Numbered from the stretch's first letter, positions 11,087-23,679 are shown. The stretch: DNA of 64,000 nt from Dysidea avara (GCF_963678975.1 NC_089285.1:11890694-11954693), one strand, 5' to 3'. Numbers and translations are program-made. Notes: generated by a model not told the origin, from the sequence alone.

Positions 11087-12726
11087 TTACTGCCAGTGAT
11101 AATGACATGCTGAGGATAGGCCAAATGGTAACACCGTGAACACAAAATACTTACGAGCACCCTCCATCTCCCATGAGAACCCCAAATAAGGTTGATGCGT
11201 CCCAAATATATCCAAATGGTGGTAACCTGATTTCAAATCAAATTTCATTAAAAAGTCATCTTTATTAAGTATTAGCATGGCAGTTCGCAAATCCTCATAT
11301 TTGAAGTGGTCTCTTCGTAAAAACTGATTGAGGTGCCTGAGATTTAATACCAACCTGCATTTTCCCTCATGATTTGTAGCAACAGACAAGGGACTACACA
11401 CCAATGGCTTTTCCTTCACCTCGTGCACACACCTGTTAGTTAGTAACTCCTTCACACTGTCTGTAACAAACTCAAAATGTTCTTCGGTGGACTTGTGATT
11501 ATTTTGTTCATAGGGGGTTGGTGTGAACTGGAGAGGTAATCTATAGCCACACTGGATCCAATCTACCACTGTAGGTGAAGCTTTAAGTACCTCTGTCCAG
11601 AAGGGGAGGTGTTGCTTAAGCCTCCCTTGCACGTCCACTATCTGATGGTCAACTAAGGGCCCAGGTTCCTCCATTCCCATGACCTAGTAAGTTCCCACTC
11701 ATTGGACTCACTGGGTGTGTCTGATTCCAAACAATCCAAAGGCTCCTCACTGGTAGACCTGTGTCCCAGTGCTGTTTGCCCTGAAACCCTAGCTTTGCCT
11801 AAGGGTCCCCCAGTTCCAAGGCCAGAATTGTCAACACCTGTGACCTGGCTATTAGACATTTGCTTTGCTGTGCTATCAGCACATGGCTTCTGGACATGCC
11901 CTTTCACACCAGCAGCCAACTGTGGGCTGTGGTTGTCTACCTCTGTGACACTGTTACCCCCCACAGAGCCCTCTGTGCTTGACACCATACTACTATTTGA
12001 CCACACTGTATCACCAGCACTCACAACTGGTTCATCAAAAGGATACAGCTGATGGTTCCTGGGGCATGACCTTGTCAAGAGACCCCACTGTGAGCAGGAG
12101 TAGCATGGCCCAATGGCTCTGGTCGTCCTGGGTCCAAATGGAGCCCTCCGTACTCCGCCATCATCCAACCTGGTCGACCCTTTGGTCCTTTGCTTCTTCT
12201 TCTTCGCCGGCCCGCCAGAAGCTGCCCGCTTGCGCTTGCTGTCTCTCTCCTTTTGGGCCCGAAATTGCCGTTTCTCGTCATCGGAGTTGTCAGCAAGCTC
12301 ATCAGCCTCGTACTCCGCTACCACAGCCCAATCCGACCGGTCAGCAATCCGGATATGTTTCTGCCGGACGCGGATCTCGTCTTTACCTTGGTCTAGCTCC
12401 ACCTTGGCCCACTCCAGGGCTTGCTTTGAGGCGTTGTCGGCAGTAGTGATCTTATCTAACTGCTTCTGGGCATTTTGTAGGCGATCATCCACCTTATCGT
12501 TGAAAACGAACTGGTGCTCGCAGCCTTTCTTCTTAAATGTGCAGGACTTTCGGTTGAGCTTCTCCAGTACTTGTTGCGAGCAGTTTGCCTGCGTCGCAGC
12601 TACTTCCTGCCGCAGCTCGTGCAGATTCGTGGCGAATTGCTGCTCCATCCCTGATTTGGTGGCCGCTATGGCTTCCATGATCTGTTTGAATCGGTCTTCC
12701 TCCAGCGACATAGCTCGAGATAACAA
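11087..12726 (-). mobile_element. DIRS-like retroelement fossil: gag-like frame and start of reverse transcriptase
   Basis: The first frame (12726-11653) has a coiled-coil-rich N-terminus, a basic stretch (KRKRAASGGPAKKKKQR) and a zinc-knuckle-like segment CYSCSQWGLLTRSC. The overlapping second frame (11680-11087) carries the first half of a reverse transcriptase: VDWIQCGYRLPL, CRLVLNLRHLNQF, KFDLKSGYHHLDI, FVFTVLPFGLSSAC. The wording is typical of DIRS-like (tyrosine-recombinase) elements rather than Ty3/gypsy. The element is truncated: the rest of the reverse transcriptase, RNase H and recombinase are absent. Age is moderate, since the two frames are still long. Confidence 0.65.
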
Positions 12727-13046
12727 TTCGTCGTGGTCAAGAACAAAACAGTCACACAGTCAGTCACAAAGTAACCCACTTGTACGAACACGTGGTGTAG
12801 AAATGTATTTACACACTTAAAACACCTTTTTAAACCCTATGTCACGTGAGAGAGGTTCAGGTGACTACCAATAGTATTCCTGCGGGAGCTTATTTTCTGT
12901 CTAATTCATTACATTCAACCGACAGAAAATACACCAGTTTCACCTTGGGTGAAGGACTAACCGTAGATGCGGGTGAGAGATGGCTGAGTGAGCTTGTTAC
13001 ATCAGGTGATCCTCCTGAAGCTAATGTCGTTCTTGTCTCTGCTTTA

Positions 13047-13426
13047 GTATGTTCACGTTGAGCTGAATCCTGAAAAACAACTAAAAAATTAAAAGTGGAT
13101 TTTTTCTCAACAGAGTTAACATTTCAGCCAACCAGATGATTATTGGTAAAAGCAAAGGTGTCAACAACAGACACATACAGTTTGGCTCCATTACAAGTTC
13201 GAGAAAGGGCTGTAATGGACATTGTACTTATATGGCTTCCACATAGGAAATATATTGTGAAAATTTTAATTGGCTGTAAATATTATGTCAAACATTTGAA
13301 CAAAAAGATTTGAAATATTTTTAGTGGGTCAAGCAGTACTACAAATGAGCCAAATTTCAAGATCGCGTGTAATTGCATTCATGAGTTATTAAATGTTTCT
13401 GAGGATTCAGCTCAACGTGAATATAC
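13047..13426. mobile_element. MITE with about 30-base terminal inverted repeats
   Basis: The left end GTATGTTCACGTTGAGCTGA and the reverse complement of the right end, GTATATTCACGTTGAGCTGA, match at 19 of 20 positions and continue as ATCCT. TA flanks both ends (13045-13046, 13427-13428). No coding lies inside. It is a Tc1/mariner-type MITE by target site and lies beside the BEL/Pao fossil. Confidence 0.75.
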
Positions 13427-14005
13427 TATAAGTGGGGAGTGCTGAAAATAGGTGGAGAGATGACCGGCAATTCAACTGTAGAACTGGAGGTTGAAACTGT
13501 GAACACTGGGGTAGGAGGGATAGTAGCAACTGTAGAGACAGTGGTACTTGATGTAGCTGTATCTGTCAATACTGGAGAAGCATCGGGTTCAGGTGGTATT
13601 GATGCACTGGTTGAAGTCACTGTAACTTCAGCGGAAGGGGTGCTCATCTCCGCAGCTGACCCAGGGACACTTGTAGGTACTTCTGTTGAACCTGGCACTG
13701 ATCTCTTTGCTTCCATTGCTTGAGTAGCATCAATAACAGCCCTACGTACCCTCCCACTGAAAGTGTCTGATTCATTGATCTCGTGTTCTACTTCTTCATC
13801 TTCTACCAGCCCCAGTATTTCCTAATCTTGCCGCTTAAGAGCTTCCAGTTTCTCTTCTAGTGATCCCTTACACTGTTCCAATTTAGTTATGATCGAATCC
13901 CTATCAGCTGTAGACTCTATTGTTTCGTAAATCTCATGTATCATCCATGTAGCGGAGGCCCTGTGTCTGCCACGAACCTTTCTTTCTACTTAATCCTTCA
14001 GCCAT
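13427..14005 (-). mobile_element. BEL/Pao gag fossil fragment
   Basis: The minus strand from about 14,005 gives a basic leader and helical segments such as LEQCKGSLEEKLEALKRQD and EILGLVEDEEVEHEI, then VRRAVIDATQAMEAKRSVPG and a Pro/Ser/Thr-rich linker. This is the arrangement of the N-terminal gag region (DUF1759 type) of BEL/Pao elements. Only this part is present, so it is a truncated, broken fossil with few visible breaks. The MITE next to it abuts the Pro/Ser-rich end. Confidence 0.55.
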
Positions 14006-14349
14006 AATTACTTATATGACTCACATATTTGTTGTGGTTAACAATGTTCCGGCGTGTCCATGGGTAGCTGCCAGGACTTCCGCGTAGTTTGCCTTCACTA
14101 TTCTAATTAAGGCACACCAAGAAAAGCTTTAGTCTTGCGTGCCAACACCGCGCGAGACTTCCTATACAGGTAACAAGACACAAAACGTTCTAATACACAA
14201 CCAATTACTCGCCTTCCAGGGTACCATGCCCGGTACCAAGGATTCTGTGCGGTGGGTTAATAAGTGACGAGTTACACGTAGTAGCTATGTCAGGATTCAC
14301 AGAGTCGCCAGACAAATCTATCCGTAGGTCGTCGGCTCAAAGGACCAAC

Positions 14350-14494
14350 AGTTGTAATTATATGCACTTGTGGTTTTTTTATAGGTTTTCATGCATTAGG
14401 TAATTTATATTGTAAGTCTTCTGGTGTAAAGTATTAATTTAACTGTTCCTTTTGTATTGTTCTATTGTTACTGTACCCAGTGCATTCTGAACTT
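14350..14494 (+). repeat. Partial left LTR of the copia element
   Basis: About 145 bases from GTTGTAATTATATGCACTTG to CCCAGTGCATT match the inner part of the right LTR (18266-18403) with about three differences. Confidence 0.8.
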
Positions 14495-15738
14495 GTGCTG
14501 TATACTTGTGACTGTTTTGAAGCATCATGGTGGAACTAAAATCTGTGTCCATTGTTCCACTGAATGGGGTACAGTTTCAGAAGAAGACTTGGGCCAATAA
14601 ACTGGAACTTCCGACGCAAACTCTATGCACTCCGCCTAAAGGAGGGAGGGTCTGTACAAGGGCATATCAAAGCTATGACTGAGATGTTTGATGCCTTAGC
14701 TGTTGTTGGTGATCCTGTGCCTGAAGAAGACCGTGTAGTGCACTTACTTGCAAGCTTACCTGATTCCTTTGACATGTTGGTCACTGCTTTAGAGACAAAT
14801 GAAACAATACCTAAGATGGAAACTGTCACAGAGCACCTACTACATGAAGAGCGCAAACTGAAAGACAAAAGAGAGAAGGAAAGAGGGCATACCAAGGCAC
14901 TGGCATCTCAGACTCAGTTTAGTCAAAAGCCATTTAATTGTCATTACTATGGAAAGCCAGGACATTTCAAGCCTAACTGTCGTAAACTAACCCTTGATAA
15001 GGAGAAGAAAGGGAGGCTTGATGCCAAGAAACACAAGGCAAACAAAGTAACTTTGGAGCAAGGAAGTAGTGAAGATGATGCACTGGTAGTTACACAAGCT
15101 CTGTTAACTTCTTCAGAGTCCAAATACAATTGGATTGTTGATTCACGAGCCACTTGCCATATGTGCAATGATCAACAGCTATTTTAACAATTTGTTAGTT
15201 TGAAGAAGCCAAACCTGCATTGGTGGTAAGCATCATAAAAGCCCCCTGCCTCAAGTGGCACTCGTTCAAAGGAGTTGCTTGGCTTGGTGCACAGTGACGT
15301 TTGTGGAAAAATTAGCACAAAATCAATTGGCGGTGCTGAATATTTTCTTACCTTTATTGACAACAAAACACGTTATGTTTGGGTGCATACCTTAAAACAC
15401 AAAGCTGACGTGTTTGATCAGTTTGTCGAATGGAAGGCCTTGGATGAGAAACAGAGTAGGCGCAAATTGAAAGTGCTTCGCACAGATAACAGCAGGGAAT
15501 ATACCTCAAACAAATTTGAGGAGTTTCTGAAAACAGAGGGGGTACTTCATGAACACACAGTACCCAAAACACCCGAGCAAAATGGTGTTGCAGAGAGGCT
15601 TAATAGAACTCTTGTAGAAACGATTTGCTCAATGCTTGTCGATTCCAAACTTCCTCACAAATTCTGGAGTGAAGCGCTATCTACAGCAGCTTGTCTGAGA
15701 AAGTTGAGCCCAACTAAAGTGCTTGAAGGGATGACATC

Positions 15739-16224
15739 CAGTGGCGGATCTAGAGGGGTTTCTGGGGTTTCGACAGTAACCCCCTTTTAAATTTAGCTCA
15801 GTGGCATAAACATTGTTGCACTGACAATTTTTCATAGCAAACAACTATATACCACTGTATTTCAGTAGCATGCATGCAGTTGCACTTAACTGACACCATT
15901 TATAGGTATTAAACTCTCAGCAACACTTCACTTTTCATCTCTCACTGCATTAAAAATGATCAAGGTACTCTAATAGAGCAGTCATGTAACTACTCTAATA
16001 GAGCTATCAAAGCTACAGATTGCAGTTACCATCTTTGCCCTATAGTTAGCAATAGTGTTTGTTTAAAGCATTGGATTTATTGCAATTAGTAACTAAAAAT
16101 AGCCTGAAATCCGATCTCAGAACTTCTAAAGTCTCAAAAATTTCTGGAGAAATGTCATTAGATGCCTTATTCAGCTATACCAACTTTCAGAAACCCCCTT
16201 TTAAAAATCCTAGATCTGCCACTG
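15739..16224. mobile_element. hAT-like MITE nested in the copia element
   Basis: The ends CAGTGGCGGATCTAG and CTAGATCTGCCACTG are inverted copies with one mismatch. CAGTGGCGGATC is a well-known hAT-type terminus. The flanks GACATC (left) and GACACC (right) look like an imperfect short target duplication. Subterminal GGGGTTTC / GAAACCCCC also mirror each other. No coding was found inside. Confidence 0.75.
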
Positions 16225-18156
16225 GACACCTTATGAAGCTTGGACATATAAAAAGCCAAGGGTGAAACATTTGCACGTTTTTGGCTGTGGTGCATTTGCA
16301 CATATTCCGAAGGACAAGAGGCAAAAGTTTGATTCCAAAGCAAGAAAATGTATTTTTCTTGGGTATGGTCAAGGAACCAAAAGCTATCGGCTTTATGATA
16401 CAAATTGCCTCAAAGTGTTTAATAGCCATGATGTGAAGTTTTGTGAAAATGAGTGAGTGCTTGAACCAGAAGCAAATAGTGAGACTGATTATCACTTTGT
16501 TGTAGACTTCTCAGAGTGTGAGGTGCCTAGCCAGAAGCAACCAACTAGCCAGTCAGTTGCTGAACCTGTTCTTAGAAGGTCAGAACGACAAAGGCGACCT
16601 CCAGATTTTTATGGAGAGAGAGCAAATGCATGTACTCAAAGTGGAAAGGATCCCACTACTCTTCAGGAAGCTTTATCCAGCCCTGAAAGCTCACGCTGGG
16701 TGGAAGCTATGGATGCTGAAATGAACTCATTGGACCATAACAGAGTGTGGAACCTAGTTGAGCTACCCAGAGGTAGAAAAGCTGTAGGAAGCAAATGGGT
16801 GTACAAGATCAAAACTGGTGCAGATGGAATGATCAAGCAATACAAAGCAAGATTAGTTGCCCAGGGGTTTTCACAAAATATGGTGCTGATTATAAGGAGA
16901 CATTTTGTCCAGTTGTTCGGCTTGAATCAGTCCGTGTTTGATAGCATTAGCTGTCCTGTGTGGTCTTAAGCTACATCAAGTTGATGTGACCACAACTTTC
17001 TTGAATGGCGAGCTTGAGGAGGAGGTTTACATGAAGCAACCAGAAGGTTTTGCTGCTAAAGGCAAATAACATCTTGTTTGTAAACTTAAGAAGAGCATTT
17101 ATGGCCTTATTAAACAGTCTCCTCGTTGCTGGAACGTGGCCTTAGATTACCAGCTTAAGCAAATGGGCCTGTCAATCCGAGAGTGATGCATGCATATACG
17201 CAGATGCAGGAGGAGATATGTTCTTTATTGGTGTTTATGTTGATAACATCATCCTTGTTGGAAAGGATGAAAAGAGAATAGAAGAAATAAAGTATGCTCT
17301 TTCGCAGAAGTTTGATATTAAGGACATGGAAAAATTACACCATTTCCTGGGAATGAAAATCCTCCAAGATGAGAGCTCTGAAAGAATTTGGATTGGGCAA
17401 CCTGCTTACATTAGTAAGATTCTCCAAAAGTTTGGCATGCAAGATTGCAAGCCAGTTAGCACACCTGTTGATCCTAGAGCAAAGGTTATGAAATCTTCCA
17501 ACAGTGAAGATTGCCTTGATCAACAATGTTATCAATCTGCAATTGGAGCTTTGCTTCACCTATCGGTAAGCACTAGGCCAGATATCACTTACACTGTTAG
17601 TACTTTGGCTAAGTTCTCTTTAAATCCCACCAAACTGGCTAAGTTCTCTTTAAATCCCACCAAACAACATTGGACATCTCTGAAGTGCGTTATGCGATAT
17701 TTAAAGGGAACAGCAAACCATGAAATTGTTTACTCTAAGAAAGGCACCAAACAATGTGTCGGTTACTGTGATGCAGACTGGGCTGGAGATCTTGATGACA
17801 GAAAGTCAACAAGTATGTTCTTAGCCAGTGTGGCACAAGAAGCAATTTGGCTTAGACAGTTAATGTCTGAACTGGGGAATGCACCCATTATACCAACTAC
17901 TATGTTTGAAGATAATCAATCTGCCATCACAATGACAAAAAAATCCTCAGTCACATGGTAGAGCCAAGCACATAGACATCAAATACCATTTTATTCGTGA
18001 ACAAGTAAATAAGGGAACTGTAACTCTAAAATATTGTGCTACAGAAGAGATGGCTGCTGATATTTTTACAAAAGCACTTAGTCGTGAATGGTTCTGCAGA
18101 TTGTGAAATGATGGGAGTTAAACAAATACCAGAACATTATTCTTAAAAGTGAGGAG

Positions 18157-18464
18157 TGTTAAAGAATGCACTTTTAAGTATATGTGTTTATAAATATATG
18201 CATGAAGTGTGACATTTTATAGAAACACATATTTAGTGTTTGTAGAAATCTTTATTTGATTGGTTGTAATTATATGCACTTGTGGTTGTTTTTATAGGTT
18301 TTCATGCATTAGGTAATTTATATTGTAAGTCTTCTGGTGTAAAGTATTAATTTAACTGTTCTTTTTGTATTGTTCTATTGCTACTGTACCCAGTGCATTA
18401 GTTGTGTATTTTATTGTTTAAAACTGTTGTTGCTAGTGTTGTTGTTAGTGTATAAACTCTAACA
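18157..18464 (+). repeat. Right LTR of the copia element
   Basis: It runs TGTTAAAG ... CTCTAACA, a 308-base repeat with TG/CA and TGTTA/TAACA ends typical of copia LTRs. The 31-base satellite begins immediately after it. Confidence 0.8.
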
Positions 18465-18469
18465 AACAA

Positions 18470-19030
18470 GTCACCTGTAGAGAGTTCAGCTATAAGCATA
18501 GAGAGATCAGCTAGAAGAAGTTACCTTGTAGAGAGTTCAGTTACAAAGAAACTGCCACGTAGAGAGTAGAGCTGCAAACAAATCACTCTGTAGAGAGTTC
18601 TGCTTGAAACAATTCACCCTGTAGAGAGATCAGCTAGACGAAGTTACCTTGTAGAGAGTTTAGCTACAAAGAAACCAACATGTAGAGAGTTCAGCTGCAA
18701 TCAAATCACCTGTAGAGAGTTCAGCTACAAACGTAGAGAGAAGAAGCTACCTTGTAGAGAGTTCAGTAATAAAGAAACCACCATGTAGAGAGTTCAGCTG
18801 CAAACAAATCACCCTGTAAAGAATTCAGCTACAAACAAATCACCCTGTAGAGAGATCAGCTAGAAGAAGCTACCTTGTAGAGAGTTTAGCTAAAAAGAAA
18901 CCATCATGTAGAGAGTTCAGCTGCAAACAAATTACCTGTAGAGAGATCAGCTAGAAGTCACCTGTAGAGAGTTGAGTTACAAAGAAACTACCATGTAGAA
19001 TTCAGCTGCAAACAAATCACCTTTAGAGAG
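18470..19030 (+). repeat. 31-base satellite, array 1 left part
   Basis: The unit is approximately TGTAGAGAGTTCAGCTACAA plus ACAAATCACCC (31 bases). Variants alternate: GTTCAGCTACAAAGAAACC, GTTCAGCTGCAAACAAATC and ATCAGCTAGAAGAAGTTACC, giving a loose higher-order pattern. The hAT element at 19031-21409 interrupts the array. Confidence 0.9.
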
Positions 19031-21409
19031 TAGTGCTCGGCGGTATACCGATAATTATAGTTATCGCGGTTTATGTACGTAACCAGTTAGTTAGTTGTGC
19101 AATATTCCGATAACCAGTTTATAGAAATTCCGGTTTTTTTGTGCAGTAACGGTCACGTGTTTATATGTTCTTGAATATTCGATGGAGTTAGAGGCCAGAA
19201 AAAATGCAACGTCACTTGTGTGGACATGTTTCGGTTTAGAAAAAGAGAGCGATGGAAGGATTAAAAGCAAAGATGTTGTTGTTTGTCGAAGTGTTACCAA
19301 CGCGTACAGACGAAGGGAGGGAACACTTCAAATTTACTGTCACACCTGAGAATTCATCACCCGACTATTCATGGTTTAGTAATGACTGCTATTAAGACAA
19401 AAAATCATCGAAAAGAAGATTTAGAGAAGCGGCAGCAGCCATCCATCGCGAGTAGCATGAAGAAAGTGCAACAATATGACAGAACAATGAGAAAATGGTG
19501 CGAAATTACTACTGCTGTCACCTATTGTCTAGCGAAAGATAGTTTGCCTATATACACCGTTGATAAAGTTGGATTTAGAAACATGGTGGAGAAAATGGAC
19601 CCACAATATGATTTGCCAAGCAGTAAGTATTTCTCAAAAACGTCCATTCCAGCTCTTTATGAAGACACCCGTCAGAAACTGCAGGTAGATCTTCAAGAAC
19701 AAGGAAAAGCTTTCTCTGCCACTGCTGATATGTGGACTAGTGTTACAGGAGAGCCTTATCTGTCATATACCATTCATTACATCAACGATGAGTGGGAGTT
19801 GAAGACAAAGTGCTTACAGACCCTATATTTCCCTACAGACCACACAGGGCAAAATATTGCAGTTGCTTTAAAAGACACTCTTTCACACTGGGGTTTAGAT
19901 GTAGCAAACCAAGTGTGCATCACTACTGACAACGGTAGTAACATCTTGTGTGCCATAAGATCACACCTTGCTTGGCCATATCTTTCCTGTTTTGGTCACA
20001 ACCTTCATTTAGCAATCGGTAACTCAATTAAAGATGATTCCAGAGTACAACGGGCATTGAGCATATGCAGGAAGATTGTAACTTCATTTTCCCATAGCTG
20101 GAAGAAAAAATGGGATATTTTATCAGAAGCTCAAGCTACCCTTGAATTACCCCAACACTCACTTGTTAGTGATTGTGTGACACGGTGGGGGTCTCAACAG
20201 TTGATGGTAGGAAGGATATTAGAACAAGAATCTGCTATTCGACAGGTGCTTGCATCTGATAGAAGATGTTCACATCTACTACCAACCTGGCAAGACATTG
20301 AAGTGCTTCAATCAATTCTCAGCCCACTGGCCGAGTTTACCGACACACTGTCAGGTGAAGAACGTGTTACTGCTTCAGCCATTAAGCCACTGCTTGATTT
20401 ATTGCAGAGGAAGACCTTGGCTACATCTCCTACAGATACCACATTGGTTACTGATATCTAGGAAAGGATTATCAATTACCTTATGACAAAATATGATCAA
20501 TCTGACTTTGACGAGTTATTCAATGTTTCCAGTTTCCTTGATCCAAGGGTCAAGACAAAACATCTGAAAGATCAAGATGTGATTAAGCAGTGTGTGATAG
20601 AAGAAGGCGCTGAGTTGATAGAATCTGGAGCTGGTGTAGATGATCATTCTGTAGTTGTGGTCTCAGGTGATGAGCCATCTACAAGTAGTGGAGGTGTTGG
20701 TTGTCCACCAAACAAACAACGCAAGCTAAGCAGCCTACTTAGAGAGGCTACAAGTACTGTTTGTAGCACTGCAGGGACAGTGACACCTAGCAAGGAACAG
20801 ACAGCTGAAGACAAGATGAGAAATGAAGTTGAAGAATATTTAAAAACATCTACAATTGATCCGGAAGTGAATCCACTAAAATGGTGGAAAATACATGCCA
20901 CAGATTTTCCTGTGATCTCCAAATTGGCAAGAAAATACTTATGTGTATGTGCCAGTAGTTCACCATCAGAAAGAGTGTTCAGTTTATCTGGTCACATTGT
21001 GTCTAAGAAGAAAGCCACACAAGGTGAACATGCTGGTATTTCTAGCCAAAAACTTGTAGAAACTCTGAAGTTTCAGTTATTCAACAATGATTTTTATAAT
21101 ACTGATTTTTGTTTTACTGAAAGGGTATACGACATGATTAAGTCTGTGTGCATATACACATACAGTTGACAAGTTGTATTTCTGTAACTTTTTTATAAGC
21201 TTTCATAATCATGACTGTCTTATCCAGTACTTCATTCCAACTCACTTTACCTTGTCCTGTAAATTGCATATCAGTTAAATTATTCAACCTGTATGAAAAG
21301 AAATTGTATGCAAAGAGTACATGTGCATATAACAACTATATACCGATATATCGTGATATGTTGGGGTTACTAATATCGACTAATCAAAATCTGATACCGC
21401 CGAGCACTA
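19031..21409 (+). mobile_element. hAT transposon (ZBED-type) with both ends and target duplication
   Basis: The ends TAGTGCTCGGCGGTATACCG (left) and the complement of CTGATACCGCCGAGCACTA (right) form inverted repeats of about 17 bases. The flanks are TTAGAGAG (19023-19030) and GTAGAGAG (21410-21417), an 8-base target duplication with one mismatch. The insertion is inside the 31-base satellite. The 2.38-kb length is right for an autonomous hAT element with one transposase gene. Confidence 0.92.
19182..21169 (+). pseudogene. hAT transposase, BED-finger type, lightly damaged
   Basis: From ATG at 19182 the order is: BED zinc finger (LVWTCFGLEKESDGRIK ... GGNTSNLLSHLRIHHP), helical region, catalytic start ATADMWTSVTGEPYLSYTIH, ITTDNGSNILCAIRSHLAWP, CFGHNLHLAIGNSIKDDSRV, SDCVTRWGSQQLMVGRILEQ, and the C-terminal dimerisation domain (LKWWKIHATDFPVISKLARK ... 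ASSSPSERVFSLSGHIVSKK). Expected length is about 660 residues. Damage is small: a one-base frame change inside the BED finger near 19,289 and one in-frame TAG at 20459-20461, after which the frame continues open to 21,169. The enzyme would cut and paste its own element; this copy is probably inactive but recent. Confidence 0.93.
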
Positions 21410-22019
21410 GTAGAGAGTTCAGCTAGAAACAATTCACCCTGTAGAGAGATGAGCTAGAAACAAGTGATCCTGTAGAGAGATCAGCTAGAAGAAGTTACCT
21501 TGTAGAGAGTTCAGCTACAAAGAAACCATCATGTACAGAGTTCAGCTGCACAAGATCTCCCTGTAGAGAGTTCAGCTACCAAAGTTCACCTTGTAGAGAG
21601 TTCAGCTACAAAATATCCATCATGTAGAGTGTTCAGCTACAAACAATTCACCATTTAGAAAGATCCGCTAGAAGAAATTACCTTCTAGAGAGTTCAGCTA
21701 CAAAGAAACCATCCTGTAGAGAGTTCATCTACAAACAAGTTAACCTATAGAGAGACCAACTAGAAACAAATCATCTTGTAGAGAGTTCAGCTACAAAAAA
21801 AATCACCCTGTAGAGAGTTCAGCTACGAAAAGATTACTGTGTAGATAGTTCAGCTATATAAAAGAAGTCACCTTGTAGAGAGTTCAGCTACAAACAAACC
21901 ACCCTGTAGAGAATTCAGCTACAAATAAATCGCCCTGTAGAAAGATCAGCTAGAAGAAGTTACCTTGTAGAGAGTTCAGCTACAAAGAATCCATCATATA
22001 GAGAGTTCAGTTACAAACA
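21410..22019 (+). repeat. 31-base satellite, array 1 right part
   Basis: It continues the array split by the hAT element, with the same unit, strand and variants. Confidence 0.9.
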
Positions 22020-22022
22020 ATT

Positions 22023-22138
22023 AGTAGGTTAATGGTAAAAAATTTTAATAACAAAAATTCAGTGAATTTTGTGCCAAGACCAAGCAGCACCAAAATTCAC
22101 CTGAATCGTCGTTATTAAACATTTTACCGTTAACCTAC
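22023..22138. mobile_element. Small fold-back MITE
   Basis: GTAGGTTAATGGTAAAAAAT at the left end is mirrored by ATTTTACCGTTAACCTAC at the right, followed inward by TTTTAATAAC / GTTATTAAA. About 116 bases, no coding. Its right half plus the following 100 bases reappears at 46.59-46.72 kb. Confidence 0.65.
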
Positions 22139-22311
22139 CATCACAGCCATTTCTTGGCCGCAACCTTGGATTTCACATCTTTTTCACCATAGCCTTTTTG
22201 AGGACTGCACTCTTTTTTTACAGCTTGGTTGTTTTGGATTAGATTAACCTACCATGAGGAAAGTACATATATCCTCTGTCATAATATTTTAAGTAATCTG
22301 GGATGCCAGAC

Positions 22312-22497
22312 TTATCTCTTAAATTCATAGCTTGTAGCATAGATATTTGAATAGATATTGCATTCTTGTCTGTCCTTGAGCAATTCTTCAATTTCCTGTA
22401 CCTTAAGGTTCAACATAGCACATATTGCTGTACCCCCAATGCGGTAGTACATATCGTCATCATCTTCACCCACTAGTGTACTCTCTTGATCAATCAA
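22312..22497 (-). pseudogene. Fragment of an expanded invertebrate family
   Basis: One frame reads VGEDDDDMYYRIGGTAICAM then LNLKVQEIEELLKDRQEC. The D-Y/F-Y-R-x-G-G-x-A-I-x-M-L pattern recalls the middle of a large multi-copy family of unknown function. A different part of that family is visible at 31.2-31.5 and 36.8 kb. No flanking exons are seen here. Confidence 0.3.
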
Positions 22498-22499
22498 GC

Positions 22500-23679
22500 A
22501 TTGGTCAAGAAGACATCACATGCAAATGTATAGTAGTAAATTCAAAGTGGTGGCACGTACTGTTGTGGAAGAACACGATCCAGAAAGCAAGCCTGATACA
22601 GTTTATTGTGTGAATAAATCTTACTACATAATTAGCTTAGTAAGCTTACCTGTTGAATTTCTAAGGATACTACTACATTATTCATTATACTGTTTGTATC
22701 AAACTAAACTGCTTAGCTATGCCCTTAATGGTGTTACAGTTATACACAATTTCACCATGTGTAGTTAAAATAAATAATTTTTGTGCATACACAATGCTGA
22801 TGTATGCGAGTTATAACATCATGATAGTTATCATAATCGTGATAACTATCATATAATCCTATAATCGTGCATCCTATTATCGTGAAAGTAGCAAAATGTC
22901 ACAATTGCTCAGCCCTACTTTATCAGTGCTATTTAAACTTAAACCCAAGTACATTTGAAGACTACATTCAAGTTGGTCCAGATAAGTTTTGTATTTACAG
23001 TATCAATTGATTTTAAGTCTGCATTAATTTCAGGAACAACTGTACAGTGTCCTTCAAGTGAAATATACCACTTCCATACACCTATGCACAACTATACCTT
23101 GGTTGACCTGCCAATCCATGGTGAACATTGTAAGCCAAATCCAACTTTGTAGATTAATCCAAATGGAAGTTATGGCTGGGAATGCAAGTGCCTGTAGTTA
23201 ATTTTTAGTATGGTCACTGTACAAATTGATTTCCTTGTTCTTCCTACTTTCTAGCGCTGTAATTTCAAAACTACACACCACAGAAGCCTGAAACTTTGGT
23301 GATCCATTCCTTGGATGCTGCAGATAATGGTGAGTGAATAATTTTTGTTTAATATTATATCCCTTTGGCCCCTACATTAATAAATAAAAGTGTTCTGTTA
23401 ACGCGAAAGCCAATATATTGGCTCTTGTTACATGCATGTGTTCAAACACACATCTCGTAAATGAAACATCCTATGAATATATGGTTTGGACCACGCTACT
23501 CCTTACTAATTGGGTGATTTGTTCAGGTGCTGGAATGGCTAAAACTTAGTCTTAGACAATGATACATGGAATTTAATTGCAGAAAAGTACCAAGAATACT
23601 ACATTAAACTATCAGAAATGTCTTTTAAAGTATTTTAGATGGTAAGAATGGAATTATTAGTAACCAAAGTGATTTGTCA
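22500..23679. other. Non-coding stretch with a decayed hAT-like end
   Basis: The segment 22,800-22,920 is rich in ATCGTGATAACTATCAT-type palindromes and ends GCTCAGCCCTA. In reverse this gives TAGGGCTGAGC, a common non-autonomous hAT terminus. No exon can be supported in the remainder. Confidence 0.35.

Larger units (their letters stand above)
14350..18464 (+). mobile_element. Ty1/copia element, broken
   Basis: In order on + it shows: gag (VQGHIKAMTEMFDALAVVGD, zinc knuckle CHYYGKPGHFKPNC), protease (WIVDSRATCHMC), integrase core (LGLVHSDVCG ... LRTDNSREYTS ... PEQNGVAERLNRT), a linker with FGCGAFAHIPKDKR, reverse transcriptase (ESSRWVEAMDAEMNSL, GSKWVYKIKTGADG, VDNIILVGKDE) and RNase H (GYCDADWAGDLDDRKS). 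The integrase-before-RT order is normal for copia. LTR copies lie at both ends, the left one incomplete. The coding part is broken in roughly eight or more places, while the shared LTR part differs at only about 2%, suggesting a fairly recent insertion. A hAT-like MITE lies inside it. Confidence 0.9.

Noticed and set aside
11702-12820. Long plus-strand open frames opposite the DIRS-like gag
   Set aside because: They overlap a minus-strand gag-like frame with a zinc knuckle and basic domain; the plus frames have low-complexity Ser/Cys composition and no motif.
13436-13723. Plus-strand Val/Gly/Thr-rich frame
   Set aside because: Antisense of the Pro/Ser/Thr-rich gag linker of the BEL/Pao fossil.
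18470-22019. CRISPR-like appearance of the 31-base repeats
   Set aside because: Units abut directly with no unique spacers, vary from copy to copy, and lie in a eukaryotic context; it is a satellite.
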